Part shown: one piece after another, positions 28,041 through 35,665 of the stretch
How the letters are laid out: each line of letters starts with the position of its first letter
Numbering within the stretch: the stretch's first letter is position 1
Position numbers and translations under genes: made by a program
Origin: Ravibacter sp964562455
GTDB taxonomy: Bacteria; Bacteroidota; Bacteroidia; Cytophagales; Spirosomataceae
Reading direction: 5' to 3'
DNA: 64,000 bases
NCBI GenBank assembly: GCA_964562455.1
Contig: CAZLTN010000016.1
Location: forward strand, 20,120 to 84,119
Notes under the pieces: generated by a model
What the model was told of the DNA's origin: nothing
The model's database searches: none
What the model saw: the letters and a program-made list of their open reading frames with translations, nothing else

Positions 28041-29579
28041 ATGAAAATATCGAATCCCTCCCCGATTGCACGGGCTTTTAGCCATGCTGTCACCCTGCTT
28101 TTTATTTTGGGGCTGTCAGTATCCCCTTCCCCGGGACAGCAGCATAAAACGCTTATCGTGATATTCGACGGGATGCGGGCAGATTATATTACGCCCGGGC
28201 TGATGCCTGAACTGTGGGCATTTCGCGAAAGCGCGTCACGGGCCGAGAGGCACCACAGCGTTTTTCCTACTGTGACGCGTGTCAATTCCGCTTCGTTCGC
28301 TACGGGGTCTTATCCGGCTAACCACGGATTGCTGGGCAACGCCGTATATTTCCCTAAGGTAAACCCCGGAAAAGCAACCGGCACTTCGCATGGCGACCTG
28401 GTCAGAATAGCTGCCTCCGAATCGGGAAAGCTGCTGACGGGCACATCGATCGGGGAAGTGCTGGACAAGCATGGCGAACGGATGATGGTGTTTAGCTCCG
28501 GTACTTCCGGCCAGGCATTTCTTCAGAACCATACAGTGGGAAAGGGCGCCATCGTGAATCCGGGATTGATCCTGCCCGAGTCGTTCCGCGCTAAAGTAGT
28601 GGCAGATCTCGGAGCGCCCGAAACCAATGCGACCGGGCTCAACAAGCACAAGTGGATAACCGACGCCCTGATCCGGTACAGCCTGACGGCAGGCGGCCCG
28701 CTGGTCAGCACCATCTGGTTTTCCGATCCCGACGGAGCAGGGCATAAAGGCGGTATCGGGTCCGATGAGCTGAAGGAAGCGCTGGCTTTTGTAGATGCCC
28801 AGTTCGGGCGGATTATCCGGCACCTGGAGGCCGGCGGTCTCAGAAATCAGTACAATATCATCGCGACCACCGATCACGGGTTCGTGACCTACACCGGAAA
28901 GCAGGGCCTGACGGATCTGCTGATCGGAGCAGGGCTGAAAAAAGATAAGGATTCGGACGATGTCGTGCTGGCAGAAGGAGCGGTTTATGTAAAAAACAGG
29001 GATCAGGCCACGATAAAAAAGATCATCGAAGTATTGCATAAAACACCCTGGGTCGGGGCTGTATTCACAAAAGGCGTCCAGCCGGGCAGTATGCAGGGGT
29101 GGGTGCCGGGTACTTTCTCCTTTGAATCTGTCCATTATCATCATACGGAGCGGACGGGAGACATCCTGGCAGCTGTTAACTGGAATGACAATCCGAATGA
29201 ATGGGGGTATGCCGGAAGTGATTTTTCGGTCGGAACCGCCGGGCACGGTGGTTCAAGCCCCTACGAGATTGGTATCCGGTTGTTTGCGCAGGGGCCCGAT
29301 TTTAAAAAAGGATATGTCAGCGAATTGCCGTCATCTATTATCGACATCGTGCCCACTGTCCTGAGTTTTTACGGCTATAGTATCCCGGCAGATATGAACG
29401 GGAGAGTGCTTTACGAGCTCCTGCAAAAAGGTAAAAGTGAAGATACGGTCCCGAATCATGATGTGCTCACGACGGAGGCCGACTATCCGTGGGGTACCTA
29501 TAAGCTCAGGCTCGACATATCCTTTCTCGGAAGATCGCGCTATTTTAATTTCAGCGCCACTGAAAGGATAGTAAAGTGA
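28041..29579 (+). CDS. Secreted type I phosphodiesterase/nucleotide pyrophosphatase-like protein
   Basis: 512 residues of the alkaline-phosphatase superfamily. A signal peptide ends near residue 33. Metal ligand Asp43 is in VIFDGMRADY and the likely nucleophile Thr79 is in FPTVTRVNSASFATG. Further ligands are in WFSDPDGAGHKGG, TTDHGF and GTAGHGG. The family hydrolyses phosphodiesters or phosphonates, and sulfatases share the fold. The usual asparagine-histidine after the nucleophile is Asn-Ser here. It follows the two cassette B sulfatases after 154 bp, so it may remove phosphate-type decorations from the same glycan or may have its own promoter. Confidence 0.85.
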   Translation: MKISNPSPIARAFSHAVTLLFILGLSVSPSPGQQHKTLIVIFDGMRADYITPGLMPELWAFRESASRAERHHSVFPTVTRVNSASFATGSYPANHGLLGNAVYFPKVNPGKATGTSHGDLVRIAASESGKLLTGTSIGEVLDKHGERMMVFSSGTSGQAFLQNHTVGKGAIVNPGLILPESFRAKVVADLGAPETNATGLNKHKWITDALIRYSLTAGGPLVSTIWFSDPDGAGHKGGIGSDELKEALAFVDAQFGRIIRHLEAGGLRNQYNIIATTDHGFVTYTGKQGLTDLLIGAGLKKDKDSDDVVLAEGAVYVKNRDQATIKKIIEVLHKTPWVGAVFTKGVQPGSMQGWVPGTFSFESVHYHHTERTGDILAAVNWNDNPNEWGYAGSDFSVGTAGHGGSSPYEIGIRLFAQGPDFKKGYVSELPSSIIDIVPTVLSFYGYSIPADMNGRVLYELLQKGKSEDTVPNHDVLTTEADYPWGTYKLRLDISFLGRSRYFNFSATERIVK

Positions 29580-29607
29580 GAGGAGGATAAATGCGCATCT
29601 ATGCGCC

Positions 29608-31185
29608 TCATTCGCCGTCGGTTTGAATTTTTGCTCCTACTTCGCCCGCCCATTTCCGGTACATTTTTTTCAATTCGCTGACCCGGGCACGGTCCGTGGC
29701 AGAAAGGTCTGTACTTTCGGAAGGGTCTTTCACCAGGTCGTACAACGCCCAGTCTTTATCTTCTTTGTCTTTGACGAGCTTCCATTTACCTTTCCGGACA
29801 GCCTGGTTGCCTTCGTGTTCCCAGAAGTAGGTACGTTCCGTCGGTTGTTTCCCGTTCCACAGGAAAGACAGGCTGCTTCCGGGCAGATCTCCTTTCGGTA
29901 ACCCGGCCAGTTCCATGGCTGTCGGCAGCAGGTCGGTCACATAAGCAGGCGCAGGGTGGTAGCCTTCCTCCGGTTTTACACGGTCAGGCCAGGAAACAAT
30001 ACAGGGAGTGATAATTCCGCCTTCATGCAAAAAGCGCTTGTACTTCCTGAAGGGCGTATTCGACACATTGGCCCAGGGCGTATCATAGGTAACATAAGAG
30101 CCGGGCTGACCGATTTTTACGGACGGGTCATTAAAATTGCGCCGGGCAACGTTTTCAGCACAGGCTCCGTTGTCCGACAGGAAAACGATCAGCGTGTTAT
30201 CAAGTTGCCCGTTTTCTTTCAGTTGTGCCAGGAGCCTCCCGATATTCTGATCCATCCGATCGATCATCGCGGCATATACCGCCATCTTTCTAACCCACTC
30301 CTCTTTATCCCCTGCAGATTCCCAGGAAGGTATATCGTCCGGTCTGGCCGGAAAGCTGAAACGACCATCCACCAGGCCGAGCGCAACCATCTTTTTATAT
30401 CTTTTTTCACGGATAACATCCCATCCCTGGCGATAAACAGCTTCATACCTGGTCACGTCTTCTTCAGGAGCGTGCAGGGGAAAATGGGGAGCCGTATAAG
30501 CCAGGTACAGAAAGAACGGCTGCTGAGGATTTTCCTGCCTATGCATGTTCAGGTACTCGATCGCATAGTCTGTAAAGGCATCCGTAATGTAAAACCTTTC
30601 CGCAGGAGTATCGAATTCCTTGTCTTGCAGGACGATGTGCCGCTTGCCCTTTTCCTGAGGAATCACTCCATAGTAACCGGTAGCGCCGTTGATCAGCCCG
30701 AAGAAACGCTCAAATCCTCTTTTCAGCGGCCAGTGCGCGGGCCGTTCTCCCACATGCCATTTGCCGGTCATGTAGGTGCGGTACCCGCCTTGCTTCAGGT
30801 ACTCGGCTATGGTAGGGAAACGGCTGTCGATAAACCCCTGGTAAGGACCGGGCTTTACTTCGGCCCCCTCCGGCGTTACCATGTGCCCCATCCCGGCTTC
30901 ATGCGGATAGCGGCCGGTCAGCAGGCTTGCCCGCGTCGGACAGCATCTGGCGTTATTGTAGAAACCGCGGAATTTTATCCCGCCGGCTGCAAGACGATCC
31001 AGGTTGGGAGTACGGACCTCGCCCCCATAGCAACCCAGGTCGGAATAGCCCATATCGTCTGCCATGATGTAGATGATGTTAGGCCTGGAACGACCGTCCC
31101 CCGAAAAGCTGCCTGCAGGCGATTTCCAGGGGAATACCGTCGCCGCGAGGATAAAAAAGGTATATAAAGCTGCGTTGCGTTTCAT
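29608..31185 (-). CDS. Secreted arylsulfatase-type sulfatase, CCPTR motif
   Basis: 525 residues. A signal peptide ends near residue 25. The formylglycine site is Cys81 in CCPTRASLLTGRYPHEAG. Metal ligands are Asp43-Asp44 (MADDMGYSDLG) and those in LSDNGACAEN, and the pocket segment is FLHEGGIITPCIV. Length and motif resemble arylsulfatase A-like enzymes and GalNAc-sulfatase-like enzymes. It is the last gene of the cassette C operon and ends only 28 bp from the convergent cassette B phosphodiesterase gene. Confidence 0.93.
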   Translation of the reverse strand: MKRNAALYTFFILAATVFPWKSPAGSFSGDGRSRPNIIYIMADDMGYSDLGCYGGEVRTPNLDRLAAGGIKFRGFYNNARCCPTRASLLTGRYPHEAGMGHMVTPEGAEVKPGPYQGFIDSRFPTIAEYLKQGGYRTYMTGKWHVGERPAHWPLKRGFERFFGLINGATGYYGVIPQEKGKRHIVLQDKEFDTPAERFYITDAFTDYAIEYLNMHRQENPQQPFFLYLAYTAPHFPLHAPEEDVTRYEAVYRQGWDVIREKRYKKMVALGLVDGRFSFPARPDDIPSWESAGDKEEWVRKMAVYAAMIDRMDQNIGRLLAQLKENGQLDNTLIVFLSDNGACAENVARRNFNDPSVKIGQPGSYVTYDTPWANVSNTPFRKYKRFLHEGGIITPCIVSWPDRVKPEEGYHPAPAYVTDLLPTAMELAGLPKGDLPGSSLSFLWNGKQPTERTYFWEHEGNQAVRKGKWKLVKDKEDKDWALYDLVKDPSESTDLSATDRARVSELKKMYRKWAGEVGAKIQTDGE

Positions 31186-31217
31186 CTGAATAAAATATTA
31201 ATAAGCTGCTAACTAGA

Positions 31218-32732
31218 TCATTGGTCTTCGCCTACTCCATAATTCTCCAGGAAGCGTTTCACTACGTTTTCTTCAAGCCTGACGCGGTCGCCTGTCCGGG
31301 ACATAACAGCTTTTAGCTTCACTATAAGCCCTTCGAGCAGATGCTCATTTTCCGGGTTCAGCGCGAGATTCCGGGTTTCCTCCGGATCTTTCTTCAAATC
31401 ATACAGCTCAAGAAAAACCTCCTCCCTGAACGTATCCACTATCAGCTTGAGGTCGCCGTCAACCAGGCACCGCTGGGCATTCCCCAAAGAGCCATTCCCG
31501 TCATATTGTATAAAGATGGCATCGCTCCTTTTGTCACTACCGGACAGCAGGGGAAGCAGCGACTTCCCGTCTACCTGTACCGGAGACGCTGCTATGCCAT
31601 TCAGATCCAGTATCGTCGGCAATACATCTACCAGGCTTACGGGCGTAGCAACGCTCCTGGTTTTAACCGGGTATCCTTTCGGAAGCTTTACGATAAGCGG
31701 TACACGTACGGATTCCTCGTACATGCACATTTTCTGCCAGAGCGAATGGCTGCCCAGCATCTCGCCGTGGTCAGATGTAAAAATGATCAGGGCGTCATCA
31801 TACATTCCTTCTTCCTTTAGCGTTCTGATAAGCCTTCCGACCTCGTCATCAAGCAGCTTTACCAGTCCCAGGTATTTCGCCCATATCTCGTTCCATTGCT
31901 CACGGGTATAGCGCGAACCGATAAAACCGGTAAGACTGTACATCTGGAGCGGGGATTGCCCCGGATACCAGCGCCCTACATTTGCCGGCAGGTAGAAATC
32001 GCCGGGCTTGTACATCGAGAAATAAGGATCGGGGATATGAAACGGCGGGTGCGGCGCGAGGTACATGGTATTCAGCAACAGAGGCCTGCTCTTATCTCTT
32101 TCTTTAATAGCCCTGATACTTTCATTAGTGATGTAACGGTCGAGAAAATAGTCCATCCCTTCTTGATACAGTTCTGTCTTCGGAGTCGAATAGGATCTTA
32201 GCCTGGTAAAACTGCCCGATACCAGCTCCGGCGCATCGGCTTTAAATCTCTTCCCACCCGGCTTGTTCTTTTTTTCTCTGCCCATCCACCGGGAATAGTC
32301 CTCCTGTGTAATCCATTTTGTCCCCTGCTCCGCCCTCCTGTCGATCTTTTCCGTTGTAAAAAAGTGCTGCTTACCGACATGCCGGCTGTCCCACGACTTT
32401 TCCATCATCGTATATAAGCTGGGTATCCGCGGCTTTACGGTCCCATATACTTCGTCTTCTTTTGACCACGGATTGATCATTGACCCGGTATGGTTAGGAT
32501 ACAGTCCCGTAAAAAAGGACGCCCTGGAAGGAGCACAGAGCGGAGCGGCGCAGTAAGCGCGCGTGAATTCGACGGCTTCCTTTCGAAGCGCATCGATATG
32601 CGGAGTCTGCACTCCCAGTACGTCTGCTCTTAGCTGGTCGGCCATGATGATAATCACATGCCCTGGTTTCCGGGCTTGCGAATAGCTGTCGATCATTCCA
32701 AAAATCCCGGCCAGGATCAAAAGGTGTTTCAT
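31218..32732 (-). CDS. Secreted sulfatase (S1 family), CAPSR motif
   Basis: 504 residues with a signal peptide (MKHLLILAGIFGMIDSYSQA). Cys66 is in the formylglycine motif CAPSRASFFTG. Metal ligands lie in IIMADQLRADVLG (the usual second Asp is Gln) and TSDHGEMLGSH, and the pocket segment is CMYEESVRVPLIV. The DHG form and the general pattern are those of choline-sulfatase/iduronate-sulfatase-like enzymes, but substrate is not certain. The start overlaps the upstream sulfatase stop by 4 bp. Confidence 0.92.
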   Translation of the reverse strand: MKHLLILAGIFGMIDSYSQARKPGHVIIIMADQLRADVLGVQTPHIDALRKEAVEFTRAYCAAPLCAPSRASFFTGLYPNHTGSMINPWSKEDEVYGTVKPRIPSLYTMMEKSWDSRHVGKQHFFTTEKIDRRAEQGTKWITQEDYSRWMGREKKNKPGGKRFKADAPELVSGSFTRLRSYSTPKTELYQEGMDYFLDRYITNESIRAIKERDKSRPLLLNTMYLAPHPPFHIPDPYFSMYKPGDFYLPANVGRWYPGQSPLQMYSLTGFIGSRYTREQWNEIWAKYLGLVKLLDDEVGRLIRTLKEEGMYDDALIIFTSDHGEMLGSHSLWQKMCMYEESVRVPLIVKLPKGYPVKTRSVATPVSLVDVLPTILDLNGIAASPVQVDGKSLLPLLSGSDKRSDAIFIQYDGNGSLGNAQRCLVDGDLKLIVDTFREEVFLELYDLKKDPEETRNLALNPENEHLLEGLIVKLKAVMSRTGDRVRLEENVVKRFLENYGVGEDQ

Positions 32733-34045
32733 GGAAAAGTAAGATGCGGGTTTGTTTTCCGGATATAGCTGAAAAGGCGTTTTTCCATCATAGCAGCCCT
32801 TGCTTTTTCCTTGTCGCGGATATTGCGGATTTCTCCGGGATCTTTGGCAAGATCATAAAACTCAGTAGTACCCGTTTTCCAGAAATGGATCAGTTTATAG
32901 GACCCGGAAATGATGGCCGAGTGAGGATAAGAATTATGAAACCGGTGAAAATAGAAATCTTCAGACGGACGCACTACATTTCCTTTCCCGTCATTTTTCA
33001 GCAGGGAAACAAAGCTCCCGCCGTCAACCCTGTCGTCTGTAAGAGGGGAATTCCCGGCCAGCTCGCTGAAAGTGGGGAGGAGATCCCAGCCCGCCACCGG
33101 TACATCCGATTGCGTTCCTGCCTTGATTCCCGGCCCTTTTACGATAAACGGCACGCGGATGCCTCCTTCATAAAGTGTCCATTTCCCGCCCCGCAATGGA
33201 GCGTTCCTCATCGGCTTCGAAAATGCCGACGGCGGGTCCAGCCGGTTACTGACAGGTGGAACAAACTCTACTCCCCCATTATCGGCCATGAAGAACACAT
33301 ATGTATTTTCTGACAACCCCAGCGAATCAAGGGCTTCAAAGAGGCGTCCTATACCCGCGTCCAGGTCGTAGATCATCCCGGCCCAGGCGGTGTTGTCATG
33401 CATGGTTCCCTTTTTCTTATCTGCAAATTTGCGGTGAGTCTGCGGCTTGGTTTCGAAGTTAACATGGGTGGCATAGTGCGATACCTGGAGATAAAACGGT
33501 TTGTCCGCGCCCGATTGCCTTGCCATAAAGCGGATAGCCCTGGCCGTGAGACTGTCGATCTGCTTGGGATTGTCATGGAGATATTCTTTCAGCCATTTCT
33601 CTCCCCTCTCCTGTGATAAATCGCCGTCCCGGTTCCCTGTATCCCCGTCGCTCTGGTCATAGCCCAGGTGTTCCGGGGTTATATCTGCGCGCAGATCCCA
33701 TTTTCCGAAATGAGCGGCAGCATAAGACGGATCTATGCTTTTCAACGTTTCGGGGATAGACCGTGGCCTCGCGGTAGCATTTTTGTAATTCCCGGCAAAT
33801 TCTTCGTCGCCCTGGTGGAGGGAAGTCTGGCCGAACTGGATGCTTCTCCTGCTTGGCGTACAGATCGGGTCGGGGGCATAACCCCGCGAAAAACGCATTC
33901 CCTCCCTGATCATCCTGTCTATAGCCGGTGTTTCGTGGTAGTCGCTTTTCGCCCCTGCGATATGACGGTCCATCGCGGAGGATAGACTGCTCCACCCCAG
34001 GTCGTCGGTCAGGATAAGTATAATGTTCGGACGTTTGCCAGGCAT
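32729..34045 (-). CDS. Sulfatase (S1 family), CTPSR motif, no recognisable signal peptide
   Basis: 438 residues. The first residues (MPGKRPNIILILTDDLGW) go straight into the first beta strand and metal motif; there is no leader, and no usable in-frame start exists upstream. Cys62 is in CTPSRRSIQFG, where the usual LLTG is replaced by IQFG. Further motifs are MADNGGVEF and GGKWTLYEGGIRVPFIV. It sits 10 bp after one exported sulfatase and overlaps the next by 4 bp. Either the enzyme works in the cytoplasm on imported sugars or its start has been lost. Confidence 0.9.
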   Translation of the reverse strand: MPGKRPNIILILTDDLGWSSLSSAMDRHIAGAKSDYHETPAIDRMIREGMRFSRGYAPDPICTPSRRSIQFGQTSLHQGDEEFAGNYKNATARPRSIPETLKSIDPSYAAAHFGKWDLRADITPEHLGYDQSDGDTGNRDGDLSQERGEKWLKEYLHDNPKQIDSLTARAIRFMARQSGADKPFYLQVSHYATHVNFETKPQTHRKFADKKKGTMHDNTAWAGMIYDLDAGIGRLFEALDSLGLSENTYVFFMADNGGVEFVPPVSNRLDPPSAFSKPMRNAPLRGGKWTLYEGGIRVPFIVKGPGIKAGTQSDVPVAGWDLLPTFSELAGNSPLTDDRVDGGSFVSLLKNDGKGNVVRPSEDFYFHRFHNSYPHSAIISGSYKLIHFWKTGTTEFYDLAKDPGEIRNIRDKEKARAAMMEKRLFSYIRKTNPHLTFP

Positions 34046-34055
34046 GAATCGGGGA

Positions 34056-35621
34056 TTATATTTCCCCCCTTTCCTTAAATCCTTCGAAGGGTCGCATCGG
34101 ACCGAACCTCGGGTAACTGTCGAATACCTCTCCGCCTCCCGTCACGCGGGGGTCGCCTTGCAGCGTTAGCCGGCCCATCAGCTCTTTTTCCAGTTCCTGC
34201 CGGATTTTCTCAGTCGCCTTCGATGAGGCAAGGTTGTAAAGGCAATATGGATCGGCACGTATGTCGTAGAGTTCCTCCCTCCCGCGTTTTTCAAAAGCCA
34301 TCCTGAACAGGTCCGGATAAACCGCGCGGTGCGTGGTGAGGAATGTTTTGGATGGCGAGCTGTCTATGTCTTCATACCCCTCGGTAATGGGCTTGAAGTC
34401 AGGGCCTTCTGCTTTCCCGGTATGATCTCGCGGCGGCGGGTCGCCCAATGGCCATCGTTCGGGAAGAAAATTGACCATATAGAGATAGTCTTTTGTACGG
34501 ATGGCCCTTGCCGGGTAGCCCACATTGTCGGGCCTGGCGTGGGTATGGCGTTCTCTTCCCGCGAGTATATATTTCCTGCTCTGATCGACATAACCCGACT
34601 TCCTGCTTTTCAGGACCGGCCAGAGCGAACGCGCAGCCACCCCTTCAAAAACCGGGAGACCGGCTGCTTCGAGAAAAGTCGGGCAAAGGTCGGCCAGGCT
34701 TACCAGGTCATCCACTCTGCGTCCCGCCCCGGCGATACCCGGACCACAGGCTGCAAACGGTACGTGAATGCCGTACTCCTGCAGGTTTGCCTTTGCATAG
34801 GGAAAAGCCATACCGTTGTCGGCGGTCACCACGACGATCGTGTTTTCCAGCTCACCTATGTCTTCCAGCATGGCCAGCATTTTCCCCAGATGACTGTCAA
34901 ACCAGCCGATCTCCAATGCATAGTCCAGCAAGTCTGACCTGACGGTGTCGGTATCCGGTAAAAAACCGGGGATTTCGGATTTCGTGATCGTCAGGCCGGC
35001 TTTGGCGCCTGACCCCTCTTCGTATCCGCGATGCGGTTCCATTCCACCATACCAGAAAAAGAAGGGCTGGCCCTTTTGTCTTTGCGAGAGAAACTCGCCG
35101 AAATTCGACGCATAGTCATTCCTGCTGATACCCTGGGCGGCGCGACTCGTAACCTCGTGCCTGTTAAAAGCCGGGCCTACGGGATTCCGGCTCCTACCGG
35201 CTCCTTCGAAATTTCCCGGCCCCCAGGGCTTGCCCGTATAACCGATAAAATACCCGGAGCTCTCCAGCGCGTCGGTGAAGACAGGAAACTTTTTCGGAAA
35301 ATAGCTGGAATGCGTACCCGCTTCCTCCAACTGCCAAATGTTTCTGCCTGTCAGCAGCGCTGCCCTGGACGGGCTGCATTGAGGCGCAGCCACAAAGGCA
35401 TTATTGAACAGCACTCCCCTTGCCGCCACATTGTCGAAAGCGGGGGTTAGAAATGTTTTGCTGCCGTATGCCGAAGCATGGGGAAAAGACTGGTCGTCGG
35501 CTATCGCAAAGAGGATATTGGGACGCCCCGATTTAATGACCGGCGGGTCATGATCCGGGGATTTTCGTACGGACGCCGCTATCAGTCCCGCCAGAAGGAC
35601 CAGTAAAAATATCTTTTTCAT
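34056..35621 (-). CDS. Secreted sulfatase (S1 family), heparan-N-sulfatase-like, CSPSR motif
   Basis: 521 residues with signal peptide MKKIFLLVLLAGLIAAS. Cys82 is in CSPSRAALLTGRNIWQ. Metal ligands are in FAIADDQSF and TADNGMAFPY. The regions around YTGKPWGPGNF and the short C-terminal part recall sulfamidase (SGSH)-type enzymes, which cut N-sulfate from glucosamine; this is a family-level guess. First of four consecutive sulfatase genes in the cassette C operon, 44 bp downstream of the heparinase-like lyase. Confidence 0.92.
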   Translation of the reverse strand: MKKIFLLVLLAGLIAASVRKSPDHDPPVIKSGRPNILFAIADDQSFPHASAYGSKTFLTPAFDNVAARGVLFNNAFVAAPQCSPSRAALLTGRNIWQLEEAGTHSSYFPKKFPVFTDALESSGYFIGYTGKPWGPGNFEGAGRSRNPVGPAFNRHEVTSRAAQGISRNDYASNFGEFLSQRQKGQPFFFWYGGMEPHRGYEEGSGAKAGLTITKSEIPGFLPDTDTVRSDLLDYALEIGWFDSHLGKMLAMLEDIGELENTIVVVTADNGMAFPYAKANLQEYGIHVPFAACGPGIAGAGRRVDDLVSLADLCPTFLEAAGLPVFEGVAARSLWPVLKSRKSGYVDQSRKYILAGRERHTHARPDNVGYPARAIRTKDYLYMVNFLPERWPLGDPPPRDHTGKAEGPDFKPITEGYEDIDSSPSKTFLTTHRAVYPDLFRMAFEKRGREELYDIRADPYCLYNLASSKATEKIRQELEKELMGRLTLQGDPRVTGGGEVFDSYPRFGPMRPFEGFKERGEI

Positions 35622-35665
35622 TTCAAACTGTTAAGAGTACCTGTGCTTCCTATTGATAAACGTGT

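Noticed and set aside
28236..29246. 336-codon minus-strand frame
   Set aside because: Antisense to the phosphodiesterase-like gene, which has signal peptide and metal motifs; the antisense product shows none.
29593..29606. GCGCA/TGCGC hairpin as terminator between the two convergent operons
   Set aside because: The stem is only 5 bp and no T run follows on either strand.
29956..31167. 403-codon plus-strand frame
   Set aside because: It is the complementary strand of a sulfatase gene with intact active-site motifs; long antisense frames are common in such coding sequence.
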